DNA of 31,263 nucleotides from an uncultured Lachnospiraceae bacterium (GCA_910579685.1 CAJTVN010000042.1:1-31263), one strand, 5' to 3'; counted from the stretch's first letter, positions 22,865 to 27,987 are shown. The notes: generated from the sequence alone by a model not told the origin. Program-made: numbers and translations.

Positions 22865-22897
22865 AACTGATAGAACGCAACTTCTATCAGTTTCTTT
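22865..22897 (+). terminator. Intrinsic terminator of the structured RNA
   Basis: AACTGATAGAA (22865-22875) pairs perfectly with TTCTATCAGTT (22882-22892) over a 6-nt loop, followed by TTTCTTT. Confidence 0.7.
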
Positions 22898-22948
22898 GAT
22901 ACAGCGGTAAAAACTTTTCAAGGTATAACAAAATTTATTCTCCTTATA

Positions 22949-23021
22949 TTGAGCTTTTCCATATTCTCCCTTATAATCAAACTACAGACCACTGCCATGG
23001 CCGAGTACAAAAGAAAGGAGA
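22949..23021 (+). promoter_or_regulatory. Promoter and repeated leader, copy 2
   Basis: TTGAGC, a 17-nt spacer and TATAAT (22972-22977) lead into the 50-nt block shared with copy 1 at 21671-21720. Here the ribosome site is intact (AAAGGAG, 9-10 nt before the ATG). Identity falls off upstream of the -10 box, so the conserved unit is -10 box plus leader, not whole genes. Confidence 0.6.
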
Positions 23022-23027
23022 ACACTT

Positions 23028-23288
23028 ATGACAATTCACGACCCCTCTTTTAAGGAATGGCTTTTTAACTTTATCGATACGGATACAAATCTTGGAGATT
23101 TAGCTACGGATGTCAAAAAGGATAGTACATTTCCCGATAGCTCCGATAAAAATACTCTAATGAAGTACATTGAAAGCCGCACTCCAAACGAGGTTGTACA
23201 CCGGACATTGTCTGCTGCTATCGATCTTTATGCGGCGGCTTCACAGACACATGATAGCTTCTCCTATAGGGATCCCTATCAAAAGTGA
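23028..23288 (+). CDS. YozE-like small protein (SAM-like fold)
   Basis: This 86-residue protein has SFKEWLFNFIDTDTNLGDLA followed by DVKKDSTFPDSSDKNTLMKY and ALSAAIDLYAA-like C-terminal helix spacing. It resembles YozE_SAM_like proteins, a four-helix fold of unknown role common in Firmicutes and their phages. It has a strong ribosome site in the repeated leader. It is plus-stranded among minus-strand early genes, and its last 71 nt are antisense to the 51-residue gene at 23218-23373. Confidence 0.7.
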   Translation: MTIHDPSFKEWLFNFIDTDTNLGDLATDVKKDSTFPDSSDKNTLMKYIESRTPNEVVHRTLSAAIDLYAAASQTHDSFSYRDPYQK

Positions 23289-23373
23289 TTTCCGGAAGAG
23301 ACTCCAGGCTACCACGAATAGCTTGGAGCTCTTTCTTTATTGCTACCAGCTCCTGATATATCTTTCTCAGCAC
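23218..23373 (-). CDS. 51-residue early protein with coiled-coil start
   Basis: It reads MLRKIYQELVAIKKELQAIR then GSLESLPEITFDRDPYRRSY and a basic tail. The N-terminal heptads predict a coiled coil. The start is GTG behind AAAGGAGGTGAGAGAA, one of the best ribosome sites in the window. Similar short 'ELVAIKKELQAIR' proteins recur in clostridial phages. The 3' half is antisense to the end of the YozE-like gene. Confidence 0.6.
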   Translation of the reverse strand: MLRKIYQELVAIKKELQAIRGSLESLPEITFDRDPYRRSYHVSVKPPHKDR

Positions 23374-23390
23374 TTCTCTCACCTCCTTTT

Positions 23391-23406
23391 GTTTAGCTTT
23401 CTAAAC
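23391..23406. promoter_or_regulatory. Operator copy 1
   Basis: GTTTAGCTTTCTAAAC, an inverted repeat of 6-bp arms with a 4-nt centre, lies between the DUF739 gene and the 51-residue gene. Confidence 0.6.
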
Positions 23407-23616
23407 TTTTGCATTAAAAAAATATATAGGAATATCTTCTTGATTTATACCAAGAATTTCACATGATCTTAGCATCTCCGACTGCGAAAACTCTAATTGA
23501 TTATTTAGCCTTTGGCTCAACGAAACTCTTCCTATTCCCAATTTTGATGCAAAAGAATCTTGTGTACCACATATCTCCTTAATCCTTCCTCTTAATTTCC
23601 TATAGTCATAAGACAA
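23401..23616 (-). CDS. DUF739-type Cro-like regulator
   Basis: This 71-residue protein reads SYDYRKLRGRIKEICGTQDS, then FASKLGIGRVSLSQRLNNQL and EMLRSCEILGINQEDIPIYF. This is the DUF739 phage regulator pattern, the usual first gene of the lytic operon opposite the CI gene. The start is TTG at 23614-23616 behind AAAGGAG. It is transcribed from the consensus promoter at 23658-23686 and is flanked on both sides by copies of the GTTTAG operator. Confidence 0.85.
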   Translation of the reverse strand: MSYDYRKLRGRIKEICGTQDSFASKLGIGRVSLSQRLNNQLEFSQSEMLRSCEILGINQEDIPIYFFNAKV

Positions 23617-23634
23617 ATCTCTCCGCTCCTTTCT

Positions 23635-23650
23635 GTTTAGTTTTCTAAAC
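23635..23650. promoter_or_regulatory. Operator copy 2
   Basis: GTTTAGTTTTCTAAAC, perfect 6-bp arms, lies just downstream of the lytic promoter -10 box at its start point. A bound repressor would block lytic transcription. Confidence 0.7.
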
Positions 23651-23657
23651 TACTCAC

Positions 23658-23686
23658 ATAATAGCATCTCACAGATTACTTGTCAA
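23658..23686 (-). promoter_or_regulatory. Lytic (PR-like) promoter
   Basis: On the minus strand TTGACA (23681-23686), 17 nt and TATTAT (23658-23663). Operators 2 and 3 lie on either side, so it is repressed in the lysogen. Confidence 0.75.
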
Positions 23687-23693
23687 TTGTATT

Positions 23694-23709
23694 TTTTAGT
23701 TTTCTAAAC
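23694..23709. promoter_or_regulatory. Operator copy 3
   Basis: TTTTAGTTTTCTAAAC matches the operator at 15 of 16 positions. It lies between the two divergent promoters, upstream of the lytic -35 box and in the likely -35 area of the repressor promoter (TATAAA at 23722-23727). Confidence 0.65.
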
Positions 23710-23734
23710 TTATTTCAAAAGTATAAATATATAT

Positions 23735-23750
23735 GTTGTGTTTTCTAAAC
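23735..23750. promoter_or_regulatory. Operator half-site, copy 4
   Basis: GTTGTGTTTTCTAAAC has one intact arm and one degenerate arm. It lies in the leader of the repressor gene, suiting autoregulation. Confidence 0.5.
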
Positions 23751-23783
23751 ATTTATGGTATTTTATTTTTAAGGGGTGAAAAA

Positions 23784-24410
23784 ATGAAGACAACAGCAGA
23801 TAGAATAAAAGAAGGTATGGAACTTCGACAATTAAAACAATCTGATCTGGTTGAAAAGACGGGAATAAGCAAAGGTGCTTTAAGTTCATACATATCTGGT
23901 CGTTATGTTCCAAAACAAAATAATATATTTTTAATAGCAAAGGCCCTAAATGTAAGTGAATCCTGGCTTATGGGAAATGATGTTCCTTTAGAAAGGCGTA
24001 AAATAGATAGAAAAAAGGGTGTCACTATCAATGTCCTTGGCCGTGTAGCCGCAGGGATCCCGATCGAAGCTATCGAAGAGATTATTGACACGGAAGAGAT
24101 TACAGAGGAGCTTGCACGAACGGGAAATTTCTTCGGTTTACAAATTCATGGCAATAGTATGGAGCCCCGGATTTATGAAGGCGACGTGGTTATTGTCCGT
24201 CAACAGGATGATGCTGATAGCGGCGATGTTGTCATTGCCATGATAAACGGAGATGATGCCACCTGTAAGAGGCTTCGGAAATACCGGGACGGTATAGAGC
24301 TTATTCCAAATAATCCGAGCTATGAGCCCATGTTCTTCAGTAATGAGGAGATCATGACCAAGCCTGTAAAGATTATTGGAAAGGTAGTGGAGCTGAGGGG
24401 AAAGCTATAA
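23784..24410 (+). CDS. CI-type repressor, XRE helix-turn-helix plus S24 peptidase
   Basis: This 208-residue lysogeny repressor has a helix-turn-helix (residues about 6-60, LKQSDLVEKTGISKGALSSY) that binds the GTTTAG operators. Residues about 82-208 are a LexA/UmuD-like S24 domain with the cleavage pair Ala90-Gly91 (GRVAAGIP), nucleophile Ser125 (HGNSMEPRIYEGD) and Lys162 (ATCKRLRKY). All are present, so RecA-stimulated self-cleavage and SOS induction are expected. The ATG at 23784 follows AAGGGGTG; an upstream extension has no ribosome site. Transcribed divergently from DUF739. Confidence 0.93.
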   Translation: MKTTADRIKEGMELRQLKQSDLVEKTGISKGALSSYISGRYVPKQNNIFLIAKALNVSESWLMGNDVPLERRKIDRKKGVTINVLGRVAAGIPIEAIEEIIDTEEITEELARTGNFFGLQIHGNSMEPRIYEGDVVIVRQQDDADSGDVVIAMINGDDATCKRLRKYRDGIELIPNNPSYEPMFFSNEEIMTKPVKIIGKVVELRGKL

Positions 24411-24426
24411 AATTGGGGATATAAAA

Positions 24427-24930
24427 ATGAAAATTGGAGTAAGAACACCAAATTTGAAAAAAAGCTTTAAAGCCAGAACAGTTGGAAAATATAAACGTGC
24501 TGCAAAGCGTGCAATCAATCCATTATACGGGAAAAAGGGCGTAGGTTTAATTAAAGATCCCAAAAAAGCTATGTATAATAAAGTATACCAAAAAACTACT
24601 ATAGATGGATTAGCTAGTATCAAAAATGGAACTTCTCTCAAAAAACAAACCGTTAAAACTACCACAAGTAAAAAAGTTCCTTCTAGTCCAGTAACACAAA
24701 AAAAAGAAACAACCTACAATATTTCGATCAAAGACGGAAAAGCAAAAATTGGGAATAAATTCTATACAAAAAAAGCTATTTTAAGATACCGTCTGTTTTT
24801 TATTATTTGTGGATGGTTTATTATCTTATGTGGTTGCGCTTTATTACCAGTAGGAATATTGTTCATCGCTCTAGGCATATTCTTCTTAATTTGTGCAAAT
24901 GCCTATAAAAAAATTGCGAGACAATGTTAA
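24427..24930 (+). CDS. Basic protein with C-terminal membrane hairpin, lysogeny-side accessory gene
   Basis: This 167-residue protein begins MKIGVRTPNLKKSFKARTVG and continues with AINPLYGKKGVGLIKDPKKA, a strongly basic conserved-looking N-terminal module seen in clostridial prophages. A disordered KT/SS-rich linker follows. A C-terminal pair of membrane helices (about 122-141 and 142-160) ends in basic residues. It lies 16 nt after the repressor gene and is probably co-transcribed in the lysogen. Superinfection exclusion is a possible role, by position only; no function is known to me. Confidence 0.65.
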   Translation: MKIGVRTPNLKKSFKARTVGKYKRAAKRAINPLYGKKGVGLIKDPKKAMYNKVYQKTTIDGLASIKNGTSLKKQTVKTTTSKKVPSSPVTQKKETTYNISIKDGKAKIGNKFYTKKAILRYRLFFIICGWFIILCGCALLPVGILFIALGIFFLICANAYKKIARQC

Positions 24931-24981
24931 TAAAATTTTTGTTTCTATAGCCAATCATTCTTATGAGGGGAAAATTTACTT

Positions 24982-25608
24982 ATGAAAAATCCATTCCGTT
25001 TAATGACAATTTTTACGGGGATAATAGGGGGTTGCGCTGCCTTTTTAGTTATTTATATATTGGCTGTATACCCAAATATTAACAAAAATCCTATCCCCAA
25101 AGATAAAGACACTGCTCAGAATTCCGCTGTTATGCAGGCAGATAATGATAGCCCCGAAATCATATCGGTGACTAATACTCTTGAAACGCATGATATATCA
25201 TCTGATATAGCTAATGACCTCGACACATCAAATGACATTGCGGAACCGGAGACACAGGAAGATGATATTCCCAAACCCACCAAAGCACTCCCTCCACAAC
25301 CAACAGCCACGCCTACGCAAGAGCCTACGGCTACGCCGCAACCGACACTTGTGCCCACATTGCAACCGATTGAAACACCACAGCCTACCGAAGCCCCACA
25401 ACCTGCAGATGTATCTTCACAACAAATAGATAAAACGTCTGAATCTCAAGTTTTAGCACCTGTTGGCGATATGGTATGGCTTCCAGCTACAGGTGAAAAA
25501 TATCATAAAGTGAATAATTGCGGACGAATGAATCCTAATAAAGCTCGTTCAGTTTCTCTCGAATATGCGATTAGTGAGGGATATGAAAGTTGTGACAAAT
25601 GTTTCTAA
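24982..25608 (+). CDS. Membrane-anchored protein with Thr/Pro-rich stalk and Cys/His C-terminal motif
   Basis: This 208-residue protein has an N-terminal membrane anchor (about 8-29, TIFTGIIGGCAAFLVIYIL), an acidic spacer and a PT/PQ repeat stalk (TPTQEPTATPQPTLVP). A compact C-terminal motif VWLPATGEKYHKVNNCGRMN then GYESCDKCF follows. Similar W-x-x-x-TG-x-KYH...C...C-x-x-C ends occur on extracellular proteins of clostridia and resemble the metal site of Ada-like domains. The stalk suggests an external position. It is the third gene of the repressor transcription unit. A role in exclusion or cell-surface conversion is inference. Confidence 0.65.
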   Translation: MKNPFRLMTIFTGIIGGCAAFLVIYILAVYPNINKNPIPKDKDTAQNSAVMQADNDSPEIISVTNTLETHDISSDIANDLDTSNDIAEPETQEDDIPKPTKALPPQPTATPTQEPTATPQPTLVPTLQPIETPQPTEAPQPADVSSQQIDKTSESQVLAPVGDMVWLPATGEKYHKVNNCGRMNPNKARSVSLEYAISEGYESCDKCF

Positions 25609-25920
25609 ATAAAAGGTCATCCCTGCTTCACCAAGAGCCCTGACAACCTAATATGGTTTACTAGGAAAATTCCAAAACAAATCGAAAAGGAAGCCCTCCA
25701 TAGAACTATATCAGAAGAGAACTTACACCATCGAAGATAAATACGCTCTCCCAGACGGCCAGATCTATGGTCCGTGAACACCAAAAACTAGTTTCACAGT
25801 TTACCAGGGTTATTGGTAAAGTGGTGGAATTGAGACGAAAATCTTAGGTTAAACCGCTAAGGCGTTTTAATACAAATCTAATGAAAACTGATAAAAACAA
25901 AATATTCCGGGGAACACATA
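25609..25920 (+). other. Gene-free stretch with decayed fragments
   Basis: No intact gene. A 15-nt block TGACAACCTAATATG (25641-25655) is repeated in the leader of the holin-like toxin at 26282-26296. At 25800-25847 a frame reads FTRVIGKVVELRRKS-stop, close to the repressor C-terminus KIIGKVVELRGKL. The stretch appears to be debris of duplicated neighbours. Confidence 0.5.
25800..25847 (+). pseudogene. Remnant of an S24 repressor C-terminus
   Basis: Sixteen codons including the stop match the last strand of phage S24 repressors (IGKVVELR core). DNA differs at many third positions from the intact repressor at 23784-24410, so it is either an old duplication or the remains of a different prophage repressor. 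Confidence 0.55.
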
Positions 25921-25949
25921 TTGCAAACCAAATTTGCATATGCTATAAT
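25921..25949 (+). promoter_or_regulatory. Promoter of the putative antitoxin RNA
   Basis: TTGCAA (25921-25926), 17 nt, TATAAT (25944-25949). The toxin promoter opposite has the same -35 and -10 sequences and the same spacing. Confidence 0.7.
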
Positions 25950-25955
25950 GCCAAT

Positions 25956-26030
25956 AGGCAAAAACGAAGCGAAGTACTCCAAGCAGTACGACAGCAAAAA
26001 GCCCCGGTGAGTTCAGCACCGGGGCTTTTC
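25956..26030 (+). ncRNA. Putative RNA antitoxin, RNAII-like, about 75 nt
   Basis: Starts about 7 nt after a strong promoter and ends at the GCCCCGGT/ACCGGGGC terminator. It carries CAAAAACGAAGC (25959-25970) and TCCAAGCAGTAC (25978-25989), both repeated in the same order on the plus strand across the toxin start region (26145-26156 and 26164-26176). Since the toxin mRNA is the minus strand, this RNA can pair with it at the start codon as well as through the shared terminator. The layout is that of RNAII of the pAD1 par locus. Confidence 0.6.
26001..26029. terminator. Shared bidirectional terminator of the toxin-antitoxin pair
   Basis: GCCCCGGT (26001-26008) pairs with ACCGGGGC (26018-26025) over a 9-nt loop. 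TTTT follows on the plus strand and, on the minus strand, TTTTTGC follows the stem. It can stop both convergent transcripts. Confidence 0.8.
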
Positions 26031-26081
26031 TATTCCCAATTTTGGCAATGGCAAGGCTTAGCGCCATAGGCTAGTTACCGA

Positions 26082-26168
26082 CTATTCGTCACTGTCTAAC
26101 CATTTGATGATGTAGTGGCAAGCTACACCAGCCGTAACAGCGACCAAAAACGAAGCAAATATATCCAC
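26082..26168 (-). CDS. Small membrane toxin of a type I (Fst/par-like) toxin-antitoxin locus
   Basis: This is a 28-residue peptide: MDIFASFLVAVTAGVACHYI then IKWLDSDE. One membrane helix with a charged C-terminus of the K-W-L-D-x-D/E type resembles the Fst/Ldr toxin layout and small hydrophobic peptides seen widely in Lachnospiraceae. The GTG start at 26166-26168 follows GGGGGT by 8-9 nt. The mRNA would start near 26208 and end at the shared terminator, about 210 nt. The repeats in the opposing RNA match the sequence just upstream of the GTG and codons 5-8. Toxicity by membrane damage is inferred. Confidence 0.65.
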   Translation of the reverse strand: MDIFASFLVAVTAGVACHYIIKWLDSDE

Positions 26169-26215
26169 AGCAGTACACCCCCTTTCCGTACCAGTCTAGG
26201 GGCGGTAACGCATAA

Positions 26216-26244
26216 ATTATATCAATTTCATTACAGCATTGCAA
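26216..26244 (-). promoter_or_regulatory. Promoter of the small membrane toxin
   Basis: On the minus strand TTGCAA (26239-26244), 17 nt, TATAAT (26216-26221), about 48 nt before the GTG. Confidence 0.7.
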
Positions 26245-26281
26245 TAGGCGCTATAAAACATCCGCTGAATTCTGCGCACCA

Positions 26282-26364
26282 TGACAACCTAATATGCTTA
26301 ACCGGGCAGCCGGTAGGGCGGCTATGCTCCCGTTCCGAGTCTTGCGGAAAGGGGGGGGACGCTT
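26282..26364 (+). promoter_or_regulatory. Structured leader of the holin-like toxin
   Basis: The leader contains AACCGGGCAGCCGGTAGGGC with self-complementary GCCGG/CCGGC segments, then CTCCCGTTCCGAGTCTTGCG and a ribosome site of eight G residues (26351-26358). CCCGTTCCG (26329-26337) is complementary to CGGAACGGG downstream of the toxin (about 26499-26507). The first 15 nt are duplicated at 25641-25655. A weak TATAAA (26252-26257) may be its -10 box. Confidence 0.45.
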
Positions 26365-26445
26365 ATGAGTACATATGAGGAATTCATGGTGATCTTGACC
26401 GTAGGTCTTTTGATTGTCGCTATTCTGAATCTGAAAAATAAGTAG
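26365..26445 (+). CDS. Putative holin-like toxin (Hol_Tox, TxpA-like)
   Basis: This 26-residue peptide, MSTYEEFMVILTVGLLIVAI then LNLKNK, has a short acidic start, one membrane helix and a basic end: the pattern of the putative holin-like toxin family, typically the toxin of type I systems. It lies directly before a 12-bp terminator and opposite an RNA from a consensus promoter. It lies between the par-like locus and the integrase, on the lysogeny side, where such modules stabilise prophages. The toxin role is inferred from family. Confidence 0.75.
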   Translation: MSTYEEFMVILTVGLLIVAILNLKNK

Positions 26446-26538
26446 AGCCGCTCTGTCCTGGTAAGATAAGCGGCTCTACTTAGATACGTTATATCGCCGG
26501 AACGGGAAGCCTTGACCTTCCTTATCGGCTGTCTTGTT
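26436..26538 (-). ncRNA. Putative antisense RNA antitoxin to the holin-like toxin
   Basis: The consensus promoter at 26545-26573 would start an RNA near 26538 that runs into the 3' end of the toxin transcript and stops at the stem 26441-26480, which has a T-rich run (ACTTATTTTT) on the minus strand. The overlap with the toxin mRNA is roughly 45-50 nt at both 3' ends, the arrangement of txpA/ratA. Boundaries are predicted only. Confidence 0.5.
26441..26483. terminator. Bidirectional terminator after the holin-like toxin
   Basis: AGTAGAGCCGCT (26441-26452) pairs perfectly with AGCGGCTCTACT (26469-26480), a 12-bp stem with a 16-nt loop. It includes the toxin stop codon. T-rich sequence follows the stem on the minus strand. 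Confidence 0.75.
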
Positions 26539-26700
26539 AAACATATTATAACCAATTTTCAGAAATCTGTCAAACAGGAAAACCGCCCCTGCGCCAACAG
26601 GAACGGCTTTCAGATACATCCGGAGATGATCCACATAAATCCAAAAATATTGTATCATCTCCGGAAACAGCTTGCAAGCGTCAAATGCGCTGGCTGTCAT
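26476..26700 (-). CDS. Doubtful 74-residue frame upstream of the integrase
   Basis: It reads MTASAFDACKLFPEMIQYFW through VPVGAGAVFLFDRFLKIGYN. It has a moderately hydrophobic centre. There is no ribosome site before the ATG, and the consensus promoter of the antisense RNA lies inside it. I regard it as more likely non-coding. Confidence 0.2.
   Translation of the reverse strand: MTASAFDACKLFPEMIQYFWIYVDHLRMYLKAVPVGAGAVFLFDRFLKIGYNMFNKTADKEGQGFPFRRYNVSK
26545..26573 (-). promoter_or_regulatory. Consensus promoter of the antisense RNA
   Basis: On the minus strand TTGACA (26568-26573), 17 nt, TATAAT (26545-26550): exact match to both consensus boxes. It points toward the holin-like toxin gene. 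Confidence 0.75.
26619..26665. repeat. 12-bp inverted repeat upstream of the integrase
   Basis: TCCGGAGATGAT (26619-26630) and ATCATCTCCGGA (26654-26665) are perfect complements over a 23-nt loop, about 65 nt before the integrase start. It may be a regulatory hairpin or an operator of the integrase gene. Confidence 0.5.
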
Positions 26701-26730
26701 TTTTATACTCAAAAAAAGGAGGATGATACT

Positions 26731-27726
26731 ATGAAAATTGAAAGGCTCCCGTCCGGATCCTACAGAATAAGGAAAATGTATAAGGGTAAGATATATTCGG
26801 TGATAACGGATTACAAGCCGACACAGAAAGAAGCCATAACACTTATGGCTGACAAATTACAAAGGGCAGGATCCAAAACTCCCCGTTTAACATTCCGGGA
26901 AGCAGCAGAAGACTATGTGGATATGAAAAGAAACATTCTGTCTCCCAGAACTATAAAGGAGTATTCGGAGACAGTGGGCCGATTCCCAAAGTGGTTTAAT
27001 GAATTAATTATCACCGATATCACCCAGGTAGAAATAAACCGCTTAGTTAATGAATTGTCAAAAACCAGGGCCCCTAAAACGGTACGCAATTACCACGGCT
27101 TTCTGACGGCTGTGCTGGGGACTTTCAGCCCGAGCCTTAAGATTTCCACCACTTTACCGCAAAAAATCAAGAATGAACCTTATACTCCATCACAGGAGGA
27201 TGTAAAACGGATCCTGGAAAAGGTGAAAGATACACCTTACGAAATCCCTATTGTCCTTGCCTGTTATGGCATGAGACGCTCTGAGATATGTGCCCTTACA
27301 ATAGATGATCTGGACGGAGATATCGTACATATAAACAAAGCATTAGTTCTTGACGAAAACAAAAGATGGGTTATTAAGACCACCAAGACCACGGAAAGCA
27401 CGCGGGATATTATTATTCCCATGACGCTTGCGAGTAAAATACGAAATCAAGGATATGTTTATAAGGGCCACCCTAACACCATTTATGATTGTTTGAAGCG
27501 AACAGAAAAGGATCTTGAAATACCATATTTTTCTCTTCATAAACTGCGGCATTATTTTGCAAGCCAGATGTCGACGCTTGGCGTACCAGAAGCGGATATC
27601 TTAAAATTAGGCGGATGGGAAACAGATCATGTCATGAAATCAGTGTATCGGCATTCCATGATGGAAAAAGAAGAGAAAGCCAAGAGAGAGGCAGCTGATA
27701 AACTGCAGAACGCTCTTTTTTCTTAA
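26731..27726 (+). CDS. int: Tyrosine integrase
   Basis: This 331-residue site-specific recombinase has an N-terminal arm-binding region (MKIERLPSGSYRIRKMYKGK), a core-binding SAM-like domain (about 52-135) and a catalytic domain with Arg182 (YGMRRSE), His270-x-x-Arg273 (HKLRHYF), Trp296 in the second His/Trp position (LGGWETD) and nucleophile Tyr306 (KSVYRHSM). All are present, so it should be active. The ATG at 26731 follows AAAGGAGG. It lies 145 nt from the tRNA-Leu 3' end, the presumed attachment site. No excisionase is visible next to it. Confidence 0.95.
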   Translation: MKIERLPSGSYRIRKMYKGKIYSVITDYKPTQKEAITLMADKLQRAGSKTPRLTFREAAEDYVDMKRNILSPRTIKEYSETVGRFPKWFNELIITDITQVEINRLVNELSKTRAPKTVRNYHGFLTAVLGTFSPSLKISTTLPQKIKNEPYTPSQEDVKRILEKVKDTPYEIPIVLACYGMRRSEICALTIDDLDGDIVHINKALVLDENKRWVIKTTKTTESTRDIIIPMTLASKIRNQGYVYKGHPNTIYDCLKRTEKDLEIPYFSLHKLRHYFASQMSTLGVPEADILKLGGWETDHVMKSVYRHSMMEKEEKAKREAADKLQNALFS

Positions 27727-27810
27727 GGTATTTTATGACAAATTTTATGACAAAAAAATTAATTTGAAATACAAATATCCTATAATTATTATAAATACAC
27801 ATAGATACAA

Positions 27811-27862
27811 AACAGCCGTAAACCATTGATTTTACTGATAAAAACCATGATTTACGGCTGTT
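27811..27862. terminator. Long hairpin after the integrase
   Basis: AACAGCCGTAAA (27811-27822) pairs perfectly with TTTACGGCTGTT (27851-27862); 28 nt lie between and contain further partial pairing. The T run is weak on both strands, so it may act as a two-way terminator between phage integrase and host tRNA. Confidence 0.55.
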
Positions 27863-27871
27863 ATTCGTTCC

Positions 27872-27953
27872 TGCGGATAACAGGACTTGAACCTGCACGT
27901 CTGCTGACACCAGAACCTAAATCTGGCGCGTCTGCCAATTCCGCCATATCCGC
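27872..27953 (-). tRNA. tRNA-Leu(UAG), prophage attachment site at its 3' end
   Basis: The minus strand gives acceptor GCGGATA/TATCCGC, D arm with GGCGGAATTGGCAGACGC, anticodon stem CCAGA-TTTAGGT-TCTGG (anticodon TAG), a long variable arm (TGTCAGCAGACG) and T arm GCAGG-TTCAAGT-CCTGT. CCA is not encoded. The 3' end faces the integrase, and integration into tRNA-Leu 3' ends is standard for such phages. The attR core should lie within about 27863-27900; the other copy is outside the window. Confidence 0.92.
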
Positions 27954-27959
27954 ATATAC

Positions 27960-27987
27960 TTTGCCGGCACCTCACCGCACCGGCAAA
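27960..27987 (-). terminator. Hairpin between antiporter gene and tRNA-Leu
   Basis: TTTGCCGG and CCGGCAAA form a perfect 8-bp stem with a 12-nt loop. There is no clear T run, so it may be a weak terminator or an RNA-processing hairpin. Confidence 0.4.

Larger units (their letters stand above)
22546..22897 (+). ncRNA. Candidate structured RNA, about 350 nt, with its own promoter and terminator
   Basis: A promoter at 22511-22539 and a strong terminator at 22865-22897 delimit a transcript with no long good coding frame. Visible helices are: GTACT/AGTAC (22720-22724 with 22787-22791) stacked through an internal loop on CTGTCA/TGACAG (22734-22739 with 22781-22786); an enclosed hairpin GCGG-ATCAAA-CCGC extended by ATGG/CCAT; and GGC-GAAA-GCC (22821-22830, GNRA loop) closed by TTGC/GCAA. 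An imperfect direct repeat ACTGGGT(T)AAAAATG lies at 22645 and 22693. The class is not one I recognise. Confidence 0.45.
328..27890. mobile_element. Prophage, integrase-proximal part (left end outside window)
   Basis: The region runs from head genes through replication, immunity and integrase genes to the tRNA-Leu at 27872-27953. Module order and strand change (lytic genes minus; repressor, accessory genes and integrase plus) are those of temperate clostridial siphophages. The right boundary is set by the tRNA 3' end, the usual target of such integrases. The left attachment site, tail and lysis genes are not in the window; beyond the insertion sequence at 1-355 nothing can be said. Composition is mosaic: about 11.0-20.7 kb is markedly GC-rich, while 7.3-8.9 kb and 21-25 kb are AT-rich. 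Confidence 0.9.

Noticed and set aside
22546..22897. Retron or group II intron RNA
   Set aside because: No reverse transcriptase gene nearby and no domain V-like or msr-msd arrangement that I can draw.
25484..25500. LPATG in the membrane-anchored protein, resembling a sortase LPXTG signal
   Set aside because: It is followed by a conserved Cys/His motif rather than a hydrophobic segment and basic tail, and the protein is anchored at its N-terminus.
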